Source of the DNA: Aeromonas tecta | GTDB lineage: Bacteria; Pseudomonadota; Gammaproteobacteria; Enterobacterales; Aeromonadaceae | DNA: 64,000 nucleotides | Direction: 5' to 3' | Assembly: GCF_000820185.1 (NCBI RefSeq) | Contig: NZ_CDCA01000028.1 | Span: 1-64,000, forward strand | In this document: one piece after another, positions 10,717 to 20,557 of the stretch | Layout: each line of letters starts with the position of its first letter | Numbering within the stretch: position 1 is the first letter of the stretch | Position numbers and translations under genes: made by a program | Notes under the pieces: generated by a model | The model's database searches: none | Told to the model about the DNA's origin: nothing | The model's input: the letters and a program-made list of their open reading frames with translations, nothing else

Positions 10717-11513
10717 AGATCCTGTAGCAGATCGCCTGCCGGAAAATGAAACGGAACAGGACCGTCGGGCAATCCCTGCAGGAATTGTTCGACTTCCGGA
10801 TTGTGCTCCTTGCGCAGCTGATCCGGAGTGCCATGGGCCACCACCTTGCGGTTGGCGATGATATAGGCATAGTCGGCGATACTCAGCACTTCCTTCACAT
10901 CGTGGGTGACGATGACGGAGGTGATGCCAAGGGCACTGTTGAGCTCCTTGATGAGCTTGACCAGCACCGCCATGGTGATGGGGTCCTGACCGACGAACGG
11001 CTCGTCATACATGATGAGATCCGGATCCAGGGCGATGGATCTGGCCAACGCGGCGCGCCGGGCCATGCCGCCGGAGAGCTCGGATGGCATCAGCTTGGCA
11101 GCGCCACGCAGTCCCACGGCCTGCAGCTTCATCATGACGATGGTGTGGATCAGCTCCTCCGGCAGGCCGGAGTGCTCGCGTAGCGGGAAGGCCACGTTGT
11201 CAAATACCGTCATGCCGGTAAACAGGGCGCCACTCTGGAACAGCATGCTCATCCGTTTGCGAACTTCATACAGACGGGAGCGGGAGAGGGTGGGGATGTC
11301 TTCCCCATCAAACAGGATATGACCCGACTCAGGTTTCAGCTGGCCACCGATCAGACGCAGCAAGGTAGTCTTGCCGATGCCGCTCGGCCCCATGACGGCG
11401 GTGACCTTGCCTCGGGGAATGGTCAGGTTGATCCTGTCGTACAGCAACCGATCTCCGTGACTGAACGACAGGTCGGAGATGGTGATCAGGTCATTGTTCA
11501 AACAATTGTCCAT
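10713..11513 (-). CDS. mlaF: MlaF, ATPase of the Mla phospholipid transporter
   Basis: 266-residue ABC ATPase. Walker A GPSGIGKT at 42-49, signature LSGGM, Walker B LIMYDEPF, then the switch histidine in VTHD. The methionine in the signature is usual for MlaF. First gene of the minus-strand operon, divergent from kdsD; the intergenic region holds both promoters. Confidence 0.95.
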   Translation of the reverse strand: MDNCLNNDLITISDLSFSHGDRLLYDRINLTIPRGKVTAVMGPSGIGKTTLLRLIGGQLKPESGHILFDGEDIPTLSRSRLYEVRKRMSMLFQSGALFTGMTVFDNVAFPLREHSGLPEELIHTIVMMKLQAVGLRGAAKLMPSELSGGMARRAALARSIALDPDLIMYDEPFVGQDPITMAVLVKLIKELNSALGITSVIVTHDVKEVLSIADYAYIIANRKVVAHGTPDQLRKEHNPEVEQFLQGLPDGPVPFHFPAGDLLQDL

Positions 11514-11656
11514 CCGGTATAAAAGAAGAGCGAATTTTATGGGCTAGTCTAGGTCTAAGCAACAGCAAGGAACAACTATTGAGCGTGCTTCCCCCCCAAA
11601 TGCACGACAGTTTTATGTAACAACTTGCGTCAGCAGGACGACAGCCCCGCATCAGA

Positions 11657-11686
11657 TTCGCTTATCTCGGCAGACTTTTTTATAAT
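11657..11686 (+). promoter_or_regulatory. Candidate sigma-70 promoter for kdsD-kdsC-lptCAB
   Basis: Perfect TATAAT at 11681-11686 with a weak -35 (TTCGCT, 18-base spacer), 34 bases before the kdsD ATG. Plausible by position; the -35 match is poor. Confidence 0.5.
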
Positions 11687-11720
11687 CCCGCAGCAAATTT
11701 CAGCCCGGAGCTGTGCCTTT

Positions 11721-12716
11721 ATGTCTGTAAAGCCTGAAAAAGTGTCTGAACTGTTCGATTTTCGTCGCAGTGCCCGCGCGGTGCTGGACATTGAAAAACA
11801 AGCCATTGATGGGCTCTACCAGTACCTTGACGAGACCTTTGATCGGGCCTGCGAGATGGTGCTGCGTTGCGCCGGCAAGATAGTGGTGACGGGCATGGGC
11901 AAGTCGGGTCATGTCGGCAACAAGATTGCAGCGACTCTGGCCAGCACCGGTACTCCCGCCTTCTTCCTGCATCCGGGCGAAGCCAGCCACGGCGATCTGG
12001 GGATGATCTCCGCAGGGGATCTCATCATCGCCATCTCCAATTCTGGCGAGAGTGACGAGATCCTGGCCCTGCTGCCGGTGCTCAAGCGCCGCGGTATCCA
12101 GCTCATCTGCATGACCGGCAACCCGGAATCGACCATGGCCAAGGAGGCCAATGTGCATCTGTGCATCAAGGTCGATAAAGAGGCCTGCCCGCTCGGTCTG
12201 GCTCCGACCTCCAGCACCACGGCGACCCTGGTAATGGGTGATGCGCTGGCGGTGGCCCTGCTGGAAGCGCGCGGCTTCACCGCCGACGACTTCGCGCTCT
12301 CTCATCCGGGTGGTTCCCTCGGCAAGCGGCTGTTGCTGCGGGTCGGCGATCTGATGCACAGCGGCGAGCTGTTGCCCCGGGTAGGGATAGATGCCACCAT
12401 CAGCCAGGCGCTGCTGGAAGTGAGCCGCAAAGGGCTCGGCATGACGGCGGTGGTGGACGAGCAGGGTGTGCTGGCGGGTCTGTTCACCGACGGTGACCTG
12501 CGCCGGATCCTGGACTTGCGGGTGGACATTCATCTCACCTCGATCGCCAAGGTAATGACGACCAACTGTGTTACCGTAGGACCTGAGATGATGGCGGCCG
12601 AGGCCGTCAAACTGATGGAAACCAGGAAGATTAACGGATTGCTGGTGGTGGATGGGGAACGGCGACCACTGGGTGCCTTCAACATGCACGATCTGCTGAA
12701 AGCCGGGGTGATTTGA
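11721..12716 (+). CDS. kdsD: KdsD, D-arabinose 5-phosphate isomerase
   Basis: 331 residues: N-terminal SIS domain (about 40-175, with GMGKSGHVGNKIAATLASTGTPAF and SNSGESDE) and two C-terminal CBS domains. Converts ribulose 5-phosphate to arabinose 5-phosphate, the first step of Kdo synthesis for LPS. The ATG giving MSVKPEKV fits the family length; the longer in-frame start would include the promoter. Stop codon overlaps the kdsC start (TGATG). Confidence 0.95.
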   Translation: MSVKPEKVSELFDFRRSARAVLDIEKQAIDGLYQYLDETFDRACEMVLRCAGKIVVTGMGKSGHVGNKIAATLASTGTPAFFLHPGEASHGDLGMISAGDLIIAISNSGESDEILALLPVLKRRGIQLICMTGNPESTMAKEANVHLCIKVDKEACPLGLAPTSSTTATLVMGDALAVALLEARGFTADDFALSHPGGSLGKRLLLRVGDLMHSGELLPRVGIDATISQALLEVSRKGLGMTAVVDEQGVLAGLFTDGDLRRILDLRVDIHLTSIAKVMTTNCVTVGPEMMAAEAVKLMETRKINGLLVVDGERRPLGAFNMHDLLKAGVI

Positions 12717-13270
12717 TGCAAGACGTACCGACCCTCTATGGTCCGGTGACGCGCCGCCAGTATGACAAGGCGGCGCAGATCCGCTTGCTGGTGTGCGATG
12801 TGGATGGGGTGCTCTCAAATGGCTTCATCTACATGGGCAACAACGGCGAAGAGCTCAAGACTTTCTGCACCCGTGACGGGGCGGGCATGCGTGCCCTGCT
12901 CAATGCCGGGCTGGAGATCGCCATCATCACTGGGCGCAACTCCCGCATCGTCAGCGATCGGATGAAGGGCCTTGGTGTGCAACATCTGGTGCAGGGGGCG
13001 GATCAGAAGCTGCCCCACTTCGAGGCCTTGTTGACCAAGCTCGGACTGGATGCATCGCAGGCGGCCTACATGGGAGATGACACCATCGATCTGCCGGTGA
13101 TGCAGGCCTGTGGCCTCGGCATCGCGGTGGCGGATGCCCACCCGCTGGTGTTGGCGAAGGCTGATCTGATTACTCGGCTGGGGGGCGGCGTCGGCGCGGT
13201 GCGTGAAGTGTGCGATCTCATCTTGCAGGCGCAGGGGCTCGGTGATTACCAGCCTGAGGCGTCCGTATGA
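12716..13270 (+). CDS. kdsC: KdsC, Kdo-8-phosphate phosphatase
   Basis: 184-residue HAD phosphatase of the tetrameric C0 type with no cap. DVDGVLSNG gives the nucleophile D28 and acid/base D30, and MGDDTIDLPVM is the metal-binding motif. Removes phosphate from Kdo-8-P. Overlaps kdsD by one base and lptC by four, indicating tight coupling between Kdo synthesis and LPS export genes. Confidence 0.95.
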   Translation: MQDVPTLYGPVTRRQYDKAAQIRLLVCDVDGVLSNGFIYMGNNGEELKTFCTRDGAGMRALLNAGLEIAIITGRNSRIVSDRMKGLGVQHLVQGADQKLPHFEALLTKLGLDASQAAYMGDDTIDLPVMQACGLGIAVADAHPLVLAKADLITRLGGGVGAVREVCDLILQAQGLGDYQPEASV

Positions 13271-13827
13271 ACAAACAGACACTGCTGTTCGGCCTGCTGT
13301 TTCTGGTGGCGCTGGCGGCCTGGCAGCTCGGGGATATCGAGCTGGCCCCCGAGCAGCCCACCAAGGTGGAGAATTATCAGCCCGATTTCACCGCCAAGAA
13401 CCTAGTCACTACCCGCTTCAATGAGCAGGGCAAGCGGACCGAGCGGTTGGAGTCGGAGTTTGCCGAGTATTTCCAGATCCTCGAGCAGGCGACCTTCGAC
13501 AAGCCGGTGATCTACCTGTTTGACGAGAAGGGGGAGGCCGAGTGGAAAGTCACCGCCGAGACCGGGGTGCTCAACACCGATGACAACGTGATCCTGCGCG
13601 ATAAGGTGCATCTGGATGGGTTGCTGCCAGCTTCCTTCATTTCCACCCTGGATACGCCTTATCTGGAGATGGACCTGGTGACCCAGGACGTGAGAAGCAA
13701 TCAGCACATCAGTATCGTCGGTCAGGAATTCCAGACCGAGGGCGTGGGCCTCAAGGGCCACCTGGATCGTAAATATTTCGAATTACTGGATAAAGGCCAT
13801 GCCACTTATTTCAATGAAAAACGCTAA
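13267..13827 (+). CDS. lptC: LptC, LPS export bitopic protein
   Basis: 186 residues with one N-terminal membrane helix (about 5-22) and a periplasmic beta-jellyroll. Receives LPS from LptB2FG and hands it to LptA. Its 3' end overlaps the start of lptA by 29 bases. LptF and LptG are not in the window, as usual. Confidence 0.93.
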   Translation: MNKQTLLFGLLFLVALAAWQLGDIELAPEQPTKVENYQPDFTAKNLVTTRFNEQGKRTERLESEFAEYFQILEQATFDKPVIYLFDEKGEAEWKVTAETGVLNTDDNVILRDKVHLDGLLPASFISTLDTPYLEMDLVTQDVRSNQHISIVGQEFQTEGVGLKGHLDRKYFELLDKGHATYFNEKR

Positions 13828-14335
13828 TCTGGCCCTTGCCGCGCTGCTGTTGTGCAGCACTGTGAGCGCCAAAGAATCTGATTTTGCCGAGAAGGTCTAT
13901 GTGGATGCGGTCAAGCAAGTGGCCGAGATGCAGGACAATCGCGTCACCTTCAGCGAGGATGTGATCATCACTCAGGGCACCATCAAGATTAAGGCCGACA
14001 AGGTCGTGGTGATCCGATCCGGTGACAAGGGCGCCGAGGTGATGACCGCCTATGGCAACCCGGCCACCTTCTTCCAGATCCTGGATAACGGCAAGCCGGT
14101 CAATGCCCACGGCAACAGCATTCGCTATGAACTGAAAAACCGGCTGGTCACCATCACCGGCAACGGTCAGCTCAAGCAGGAAGACAGCCAGGTGACCGGC
14201 GATCTGATCCGCTATGACATCGTCAAACAGAAGATGATCGCCGAGAGCAAAGGCCCCACCCAGCGCGTCAAGACAGTGTTCCTGCCGGATCAGGTAGAAA
14301 ACTTCGACAAGCCCGCCGATCAGAAGAAGAAGTAG
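13799..14335 (+). CDS. lptA: LptA, periplasmic LPS bridge protein
   Basis: 178 residues: signal peptide ([16 protein letters not shown]) and a beta-jellyroll OstA-like domain that polymerises into the LPS bridge between LptC and LptD. The ATG at 13799 is chosen because AAAGG precedes it; the internal ATG at 13814 has no visible ribosome binding site, though it would give a more standard signal peptide. Both starts lie inside lptC. Confidence 0.92.
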   Translation: MPLISMKNANLALAALLLCSTVSAKESDFAEKVYVDAVKQVAEMQDNRVTFSEDVIITQGTIKIKADKVVVIRSGDKGAEVMTAYGNPATFFQILDNGKPVNAHGNSIRYELKNRLVTITGNGQLKQEDSQVTGDLIRYDIVKQKMIAESKGPTQRVKTVFLPDQVENFDKPADQKKK

Positions 14336-14345
14336 GAAACCAGTC

Positions 14346-15071
14346 ATGGCAGTGTTAAAAGCAGTCGGCCTGCAGAAGAGCTACAAGCGCCGCATGGTGG
14401 TCAGCGATGTGAGTCTGGAAGTGGGCACCGGCCAGATCGTGGGGCTGCTCGGCCCGAACGGTGCCGGCAAGACCACCTCCTTCTACATGATTGTGGGCCT
14501 GGTGCAGCGGGATGCCGGTCTCATCACCATCGACGATCAGGACATCAGCCTGCAGCCCATGCACATCCGTGCGCGCAACGGCATCGGCTATCTGCCGCAG
14601 GAAGCCTCAATCTTCCGCCGGTTGTCGGTATTCGACAACCTGATGGGGGTCATGCAGACCCGTAAGGGCCTGAGCCGCGAAGAGCGGGAAGACAAGGTCG
14701 AGCAACTGCTGGAAGAGTTCAACATCACCCACATTCGCGACAGCCTGGGACAGAGCCTCTCGGGCGGGGAGCGACGCCGGGTCGAGATTGCCCGGGCTCT
14801 GGCGGCAGAACCGAGATTTATTCTGCTGGATGAGCCATTTGCAGGGGTTGATCCTATTTCCGTCATAGATATCAAGAAGATCATCCAGCATCTGAAAGAG
14901 CGGGGGCTGGGCGTGCTGATCACCGATCACAACGTCAGGGAGACCCTGGACGTGTGCGAGAAGGCCTATATCGTCAGCCATGGCAAGATGATTGCCGAGG
15001 GCGCACCGGTCGATATCCTCGCTGATGAGCAGGTCAAGCGCGTCTATTTGGGCGATCAATTCAGTCTATAG
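14346..15071 (+). CDS. lptB: LptB, ATPase of the LPS exporter
   Basis: 241-residue ABC ATPase. Walker A GPNGAGKT at 36-43, signature LSGGE, Walker [14 protein letters not shown] and switch histidine in TDHN. Powers LPS extraction with LptF and LptG. Ten bases after lptA. Confidence 0.96.
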   Translation: MAVLKAVGLQKSYKRRMVVSDVSLEVGTGQIVGLLGPNGAGKTTSFYMIVGLVQRDAGLITIDDQDISLQPMHIRARNGIGYLPQEASIFRRLSVFDNLMGVMQTRKGLSREEREDKVEQLLEEFNITHIRDSLGQSLSGGERRRVEIARALAAEPRFILLDEPFAGVDPISVIDIKKIIQHLKERGLGVLITDHNVRETLDVCEKAYIVSHGKMIAEGAPVDILADEQVKRVYLGDQFSL

Positions 15072-15137
15072 TAAGGGGGCATCCCTCATTTTTTGTTGGG
15101 TGACTGCCTCGCTGAACATAAGGATATCCCGACGTAG

Positions 15138-16577
15138 ATGAAGCCGACATTACAGTTGCGTCTCGGTCAGTCCCTGACCATGACGCCACAATTACAACAA
15201 GCGATTCGTCTGCTCCAGCTCTCCACGCTGGAACTCCAGCAGGAAATTCAGCAAGCGCTCGACAATAACCCCTTGCTGGAGCAAGAGGAGAGCGAGGCGC
15301 AGGAAACCCATCCGGAAGAGACGCTCGACGCCAGCCAACTCGACTCCAGCGATGCCATGGCCCAGGACAAGATGCCGGACGAGTTGCCGGTAGATACCAC
15401 CTGGGACGAGGTCTATTCGGCCGGTACGGCCCAGAGCGCAGGCCCCATCCACGATGGGGAGGACAGCGTCTATCAGGGGGAAACCACCGAAAGCCTGCAG
15501 GACTATCTGCTGTGGCAGATGCGCCTGACCCCGTTCAGTGATCTGGATGCCGCCATTGCCCTCGCCATCATCGATGCCATCGACGAATCTGGCTATCTGA
15601 CCGTTTCCCTCGACGATATTCAGGTTGCAGTCAGCAGTGATGAGGTAGAAGTCGAATTAGATGAAGTCGAAGCCGTGCTCAAGCGGGTGCAACATTTCGA
15701 TCCGGTCGGCATCGCTGCCCGCTCGGTACAGGAGTGTTTGCTGATCCAGCTCGGCCAGTATTCGCCCGAGCAGCCCTGGCTCAAAGAAGCGAGGGAGGTG
15801 ATCGTTGAGCACATGGATTTGCTCGGCAATCGGGATTACCGGACGCTGGCGCGCAAGACCCGGCTCAAGGAGAGCGATCTCAAGGAGGTGCTGGATCTCA
15901 TTCAGCAACTGGAGCCGAGACCGGGCAACGGTATCATCCAGAGCGAGTCGCAATATGTGATCCCGGATGTGTCCGTGGTCAAGAAGGGTCACAAATGGGT
16001 GGTGGAGCTCAATCCGGATTCGGCGCCGCGCATCAGGGTCAATGAGACGTATGCGGCTATGGCCAGACAGGCCAAGACCAGTCAGGACTCGCAGTTTATC
16101 CGCTCCCATTTGCAGGAAGCCAAGTGGTTCATCAAGAGCCTTGAGAGTCGTAACGACACCCTGCTCAAGGTCGCCAGCTGCATCGTCGAGCAGCAGCAGG
16201 GCTTTTTCGAATACGGTGAAGAGGCCATGAAACCCATGGTACTCAACGACATCGCTGAGGCGGTGGAGATGCACGAGTCGACGATTTCGCGGGTGACGAC
16301 CCAGAAGTACATGCACACGCCTCGTGGCATTTTTGAACTGAAGTTTTTCTTCTCCAGTCATGTCAATACGGAGGGAGGAGGGGAGTGCTCATCGACCGCA
16401 ATTCGTGCTCTGATCAAGAAGCTGGTGACGGCGGAGAACCCTGCCAAGCCGCTTAGTGATAGCAAGATCGCGGATTTGCTGGCCGAACAGGGTATTATGG
16501 TGGCGAGACGCACGATCGCGAAGTACCGTGAATCCTTGTTGATCCCGCCATCCAATCAGCGCAAACGCCTGGTTTAG
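15138..16577 (+). CDS. rpoN: RpoN, RNA polymerase sigma-54 factor
   Basis: 479 residues. Glutamine/leucine-rich region I ([23 protein letters not shown]) that contacts the bacterial enhancer-binding activator, an acidic region II, core-binding and HTH segments, and a C-terminal RpoN box ARRTIAKYR (about 456-464; the usual valine is isoleucine). Directs -24/-12 promoters, including those of flagellar genes activated by FlrA/LafK-type proteins. Downstream order hpf-ptsN-rapZ-ptsO is the standard rpoN neighbourhood. Confidence 0.97.
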   Translation: MKPTLQLRLGQSLTMTPQLQQAIRLLQLSTLELQQEIQQALDNNPLLEQEESEAQETHPEETLDASQLDSSDAMAQDKMPDELPVDTTWDEVYSAGTAQSAGPIHDGEDSVYQGETTESLQDYLLWQMRLTPFSDLDAAIALAIIDAIDESGYLTVSLDDIQVAVSSDEVEVELDEVEAVLKRVQHFDPVGIAARSVQECLLIQLGQYSPEQPWLKEAREVIVEHMDLLGNRDYRTLARKTRLKESDLKEVLDLIQQLEPRPGNGIIQSESQYVIPDVSVVKKGHKWVVELNPDSAPRIRVNETYAAMARQAKTSQDSQFIRSHLQEAKWFIKSLESRNDTLLKVASCIVEQQQGFFEYGEEAMKPMVLNDIAEAVEMHESTISRVTTQKYMHTPRGIFELKFFFSSHVNTEGGGECSSTAIRALIKKLVTAENPAKPLSDSKIADLLAEQGIMVARRTIAKYRESLLIPPSNQRKRLV

Positions 16578-16597
16578 GCAAACAAAAGGAAGACGTT

Positions 16598-16885
16598 ATG
16601 CAAATTAACCTGACCGGACACCATGTCGAGATTACCGAAGCTCTGCGTGATTATGTGAATAACAAATTTGCCAAACTCGAGCGTCACTTTGACCATATCA
16701 ACAACGTACACGTGGTGTTGAGCGTCGAAAAACTGAACCAGATTGCCGAAGCCAAGCTGCACGTCAGCGGGGGTGAGGTGTTCGCCAATTCGGAGCATAC
16801 CGACATGTATGCTGCGATTGATACCCTGCTGGATAAACTGGATCGGCAGATCATCAAGCACAAAGATAAGTTAAATCAAAAATAA
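16598..16885 (+). CDS. hpf: HPF, short ribosome hibernation-promoting factor
   Basis: 95 residues, the short gammaproteobacterial form without the C-terminal dimerisation domain. Contains the N-terminal MQINLTGHHVEITEALRDYV and YAAIDTLLDKLDRQI blocks. Promotes 100S ribosome formation in stationary phase with RMF. Twenty bases after rpoN. Confidence 0.95.
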   Translation: MQINLTGHHVEITEALRDYVNNKFAKLERHFDHINNVHVVLSVEKLNQIAEAKLHVSGGEVFANSEHTDMYAAIDTLLDKLDRQIIKHKDKLNQK

Positions 16886-16887
16886 CT

Positions 16888-17334
16888 ATGCAACTTGAAC
16901 ACATACTGAGTCGGGACTGCACCAAGAGTGCGGTCCCTTGTACCAGCAAGAAACGCGCCCTCGAGATCATCAGTGAATTGGCCGCAGAGCGTCTGGGCAC
17001 CTCCCGTCAGGTGCTGTTCGAAAGCCTGCTGGCGCGGGAAAAAATGGGCAGTACCGGGATCGGTGCCGGTATTGCCATTCCCCACGGTCGGATCGACGAT
17101 GCCTTTGTGCCGACCGCCGTACTGATGACCTTCTCCGAACCTATTCCGTTCGATTCCATCGACAATCAACCGGTTGACCTGCTCTTTGCATTGCTGGTGC
17201 CGGAAAGCGAGTGCAAGCAGCACCTCAAGACCCTTTCCCTGATGGCATCCAAGCTGGGTGACAAGGCCGTCTGCCGCCAGTTGCGCCAGGCGACCAGCGA
17301 CGAAGAACTCTACCAGATCATGACCTCGGCCTGA
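16888..17334 (+). CDS. ptsN: PtsN, EIIA-Ntr of the nitrogen PTS
   Basis: 148-residue EIIA domain of the fructose/mannitol type. H66 in AIPHGRID is the phosphorylated histidine. Receives phosphate from PtsP through NPr and regulates potassium transport and other targets rather than sugar uptake. Two bases after hpf. Confidence 0.95.
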   Translation: MQLEHILSRDCTKSAVPCTSKKRALEIISELAAERLGTSRQVLFESLLAREKMGSTGIGAGIAIPHGRIDDAFVPTAVLMTFSEPIPFDSIDNQPVDLLFALLVPESECKQHLKTLSLMASKLGDKAVCRQLRQATSDEELYQIMTSA

Positions 17335-17374
17335 TGCCGGTCATGATACAGCCACGTTGGCGTGAGGGGACAAG

Positions 17375-18241
17375 ATGCAGTTAATAGTGGTAAGTGGCCG
17401 CTCGGGCTCCGGTAAAACCGTGGCCCTGAGGGTACTGGAGGATCTGGGGTATTACTGTGTGGATAACCTGCCGGTCAATCTGCTGCCCCAGCTGATCGTC
17501 TCGGTAGAGAGTCAGTATGACAAGCTAGCCGTCAGCATCGACGTGCGCAACCTGCCCGCCCAGTCTGACAAGCTGGACAACCTGCTGGCCCAGGTGCGCA
17601 ACGAGGGGCGGGTCGAGTTTTCCAGTTTCTTCTTCGATGCCGATAACTCCACCCTGCTCAAACGCTATGGCGAGAGCCGCCGATTGCATCCCCTGTCGCG
17701 CAACAAGCTGTCATTGGATGAGGCGATCCGGGAGGAGACCCACCTGTTGGCGCCGCTCTCTTCCACCGCCGATCTGCGCATCGACACCACCAGTCTCAGC
17801 ATCCACGACCTGAGTGAGCTCATCAAGACGCGCGTGCTCGGCAAGAAGGAGAACGAGCTGGTGCTGGTATTCGAGTCGTTCGGCTTCAAGTACGGGATCC
17901 CCAAGGATGCCGACTTCGTATTCGATGCCCGCTTCCTGCCCAACCCGCACTGGATCCCCGAGCTCAAGCCCTTTACTGGGCAGGACGAGCCGGTGGCCAA
18001 CTACCTCTCTGCCCAGCCTGACGTCATGCTGTTCACCCAGCAGATCGAGAACATGCTGGCGACCTGGTTGCCCCAGTTGGAGCGCAACAATCGCAGCTAT
18101 GTGACGGTCGGCATCGGCTGCACCGGTGGTCAGCATCGCTCGGTGTTTATCGCCGAACGGCTGGCCAGTGCGTTTCGCCTGCTCGGCAAGAACGTACAGA
18201 TCCGCCACCGCACCCTGGACAAGCGCTCACCGCAATCCTGA
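17375..18241 (+). CDS. rapZ: RapZ, RNase adapter protein
   Basis: 288 residues. N-terminal P-loop GRSGSGKT (8-15) and C-terminal RNA-binding domain with GCTGGQHRSVF. In E. coli it presents the sRNA GlmZ to RNase E and so controls glucosamine-6-phosphate synthase. Conserved between ptsN and ptsO. Confidence 0.95.
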   Translation: MQLIVVSGRSGSGKTVALRVLEDLGYYCVDNLPVNLLPQLIVSVESQYDKLAVSIDVRNLPAQSDKLDNLLAQVRNEGRVEFSSFFFDADNSTLLKRYGESRRLHPLSRNKLSLDEAIREETHLLAPLSSTADLRIDTTSLSIHDLSELIKTRVLGKKENELVLVFESFGFKYGIPKDADFVFDARFLPNPHWIPELKPFTGQDEPVANYLSAQPDVMLFTQQIENMLATWLPQLERNNRSYVTVGIGCTGGQHRSVFIAERLASAFRLLGKNVQIRHRTLDKRSPQS

Positions 18242-18257
18242 CTGATAGGACGCTACG

Positions 18258-18530
18258 ATGACTGTTTCCGCTTCGGTAGAAGTCAAAAACAAGCTGGGCA
18301 TTCATGCCCGGCCGGCCATGATGTTGTTCGAACTGGTACAGGGCTTCGATGCCCATGTCCTGCTGCGCAATGAGGATGGTGTCGAGGCCGATGCGGACAG
18401 TGTGATCGGTCTGCTGATGCTGGACTCGGCTCAGGGCAAGCAGGTGGAAGTGCAAGTTGAGGGGCCGGAAGAGGAAGAGGCACTGGCCGCCGTGGTGGCG
18501 CTGTTCACCTCGGGCTTCAACGAGGAGTAG
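18258..18530 (+). CDS. ptsO: PtsO, phosphocarrier NPr
   Basis: 90-residue HPr-like protein. H16 in GIHARPA is the phosphorylated residue. Carries phosphate from PtsP to PtsN. Last gene of the rpoN run; faces the accessory regulator gene with only 18 bases between stop codons and no terminator hairpin seen there. Confidence 0.95.
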   Translation: MTVSASVEVKNKLGIHARPAMMLFELVQGFDAHVLLRNEDGVEADADSVIGLLMLDSAQGKQVEVQVEGPEEEEALAAVVALFTSGFNEE

Positions 18531-18548
18531 CGTACTCCCTCTCCCTCA

Positions 18549-20453
18549 TCAGGAGCCGGAGCGTGCCAGCGCCTTGAAGCTGGCGAGATCCTGACAAGCC
18601 AGCAGATTCTTGCTGGCTTTTTCGTTCATCAGCGCCAGGAACAGATCGTAGAGTCCCATCGCCTCTTCATAGTCGGCCTTGGCGATGGCCAGCACGAAGA
18701 TGAGGGTCGCGGTCTCGCCATTGCCCCAGTCGATGCCCTGTGGCGCCAGCACCGTATAGACCAGGGTGCGGCGCGCCAGCAGGCCGAGGGAGTGGGGCAG
18801 GGCAATGCCATCTCCCAGCATGGTGGAGACGATGCGCTCCCGCTCCTGCAGTGATCCCCTGAATTCCTCCTCTACCAGACCCTCCGACTCCAGCTGATCG
18901 CAGATCCGGGCAAACAGCTGGTCCTGGCTGAGCGGCTCGCTGACCACCATGAAATGATCGGCATCGAAGTATTTGTCGAGCAGGTAGGGCCGCGTGCGAT
19001 CGATCAGCACCAGCTTGCCGAGCTGTTCCAGCTGGTACTGGGTCGGAAAGGGTGCGACCTGTACCACTGGGGTGTTCTTCTCGCTCACCTTGACCGTGCT
19101 GATGACAAAGTCCTGCGCTATCCGGTCCAGTCCCTCGTAATCTCGCACCGACTCCAGGCTGGTCAGCTGCAACTGGGGGTATTCCCGCTTGATGCGCGCC
19201 TCCAGCACCCGGAAGGTGGCGTTGCCGGCATCGCACAGCAGCAGCGCCTGGGGAGGACGGCTGTAGCCGATGTCGTAGTGACGCTCCAGCCCGACTCCGA
19301 TATGGATCACCAGATAACCTATCTCGTGATGGGTCAGGTGATAGGGCGTCTGTTTGATCCACTCCGAGATGGCGGCCAGGGTGATGTCGTAGGCGAGCGG
19401 ATAGTACTGCTTGATGTGATCCGCCAGCGGATTGTGGCTGCCTATCTGGTATTTGATGCGCAGCAGCATGGCGCTGATATGGGTCAGCAGATCGGAATGC
19501 AGCTGGCTGTCGTGGCGCAGATCATAGGGGTAGTGCTGGTGGATGTAATCCAGCAGGTGCGCGACCAGCCGGGCACTCTCGGCGGCCATGACCGGGCTGA
19601 GGTGCGGAGTATCGGCGATGAGACGGGCCTGGATCTGGATGGCGAGGCAGATGACCTCGGGCTCACCCGGCGGGATCAGGGTTGGCAACTCGTCATAGAT
19701 GTCTCTGGCTACAGCCGCCAGGGGAGCGGTGAGATCGTCATGGCTGAATGCCAGCAGTTCATGCCCTGCTGCCTGGCGCAGCAGGGCGACGGCGCAGTAG
19801 ATGGTGAGTTGTTGCAGGCTCTCGTCCGCCAGTCGCAGCTGATGGTGACCGAGTTGGGCGTGAATGTGATTGCCTATCACCTCCAGTGTCTTGCTGGGGC
19901 AGAGATTCGGCAGCAGGCCCTGCAGCGGGTTGTTGCGCACCTGTTCCCGATAGAGCAGCTGGGTGAGGCAGGCCCGGATCGCCGTCTCATCCCCCAGAAT
20001 GCGCATGCCGAGCCGTGGCTTGCTGTCGATACCGAGTCCGAAATGGGCGAGTCGCTCCCTCACTTCTGCCATGTCACCCTGCAGCGCCGCCCGGCTCAGA
20101 TACCAGGTATCTGCCAGATCTTCGAGCTTGATCCCCTGCTCCGCGGTGAGCAGCAGGAGCTGCAGGTGCAGCACGCGCTCACGGCTGGTGCGGGGCAGGC
20201 CGCTCTCCTGCTCCTGCGCCGCCAGCAACTCATCAAACAGCCCCTGATTGTAGATCTTGAGCTGGTAGCCGCTACCACGCTGGTGGATCAGGTGACCGCC
20301 ATGGGTGGCAATCAGCTCATTCAGGGTCGCCACGTCGGTGCGCACCGTGCGGGTGGAGACATTCAGGCGGCGCGCCAGCTCCTCCTGTGGCAGAGGTTCG
20401 GCATGGAGCAGGGTCAGCAGTTGATGGAGTCTGGGGTGGGGCAGCTTGAGCAT
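18549..20453 (-). CDS. PTS-regulated transcriptional regulator (HTH, two PRDs, EIIB-like, EIIA)
   Basis: 634 residues from the ATG giving MLKLPHPRLH. Domains: N-terminal winged HTH (about 5-55), linker, PRD1 (about 190-290), PRD2 (about 300-395, histidines near 319/325 and 375/384), an EIIB-like domain with C407 in LLLCDAGN, and a C-terminal EIIA domain with H554 in IALPHSLG. This is MtlR/LicR-type architecture, where phosphorylation by HPr and EII proteins sets DNA-binding activity. It is the last gene of the accessory minus-strand cluster, after a hairpin, and probably controls it. The upstream in-frame start would read through the hairpin region. Target and inducer are unknown. Confidence 0.85.
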   Translation of the reverse strand: MLKLPHPRLHQLLTLLHAEPLPQEELARRLNVSTRTVRTDVATLNELIATHGGHLIHQRGSGYQLKIYNQGLFDELLAAQEQESGLPRTSRERVLHLQLLLLTAEQGIKLEDLADTWYLSRAALQGDMAEVRERLAHFGLGIDSKPRLGMRILGDETAIRACLTQLLYREQVRNNPLQGLLPNLCPSKTLEVIGNHIHAQLGHHQLRLADESLQQLTIYCAVALLRQAAGHELLAFSHDDLTAPLAAVARDIYDELPTLIPPGEPEVICLAIQIQARLIADTPHLSPVMAAESARLVAHLLDYIHQHYPYDLRHDSQLHSDLLTHISAMLLRIKYQIGSHNPLADHIKQYYPLAYDITLAAISEWIKQTPYHLTHHEIGYLVIHIGVGLERHYDIGYSRPPQALLLCDAGNATFRVLEARIKREYPQLQLTSLESVRDYEGLDRIAQDFVISTVKVSEKNTPVVQVAPFPTQYQLEQLGKLVLIDRTRPYLLDKYFDADHFMVVSEPLSQDQLFARICDQLESEGLVEEEFRGSLQERERIVSTMLGDGIALPHSLGLLARRTLVYTVLAPQGIDWGNGETATLIFVLAIAKADYEEAMGLYDLFLALMNEKASKNLLACQDLASFKALARSGS

Positions 20454-20517
20454 GGGGGATATGTGACTCCTGTCGTGAGAGAAGGGATCGATGTTAACAA
20501 CTGGGTCAGCAACAAGC

Positions 20518-20550
20518 CAGGCACCGGCCAGAGGTTGGACCGGTGCCTGC
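20518..20550 (-). terminator. Hairpin between dgaF-like gene and the regulator gene
   Basis: Perfect 10-bp stem CAGGCACCGG / CCGGTGCCTG, 8 bases after the dgaF-like stop on the minus strand. The following T-run is poor, so this may be a partial terminator that lowers regulator expression relative to the enzymes. Confidence 0.65.
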
Positions 20551-20557
20551 TTTGTCG

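Noticed and set aside
11700-12818. A 372-codon minus-strand frame opposite kdsD
   Set aside because: Codon shadow of the SIS/CBS gene; no motif or plausible start.
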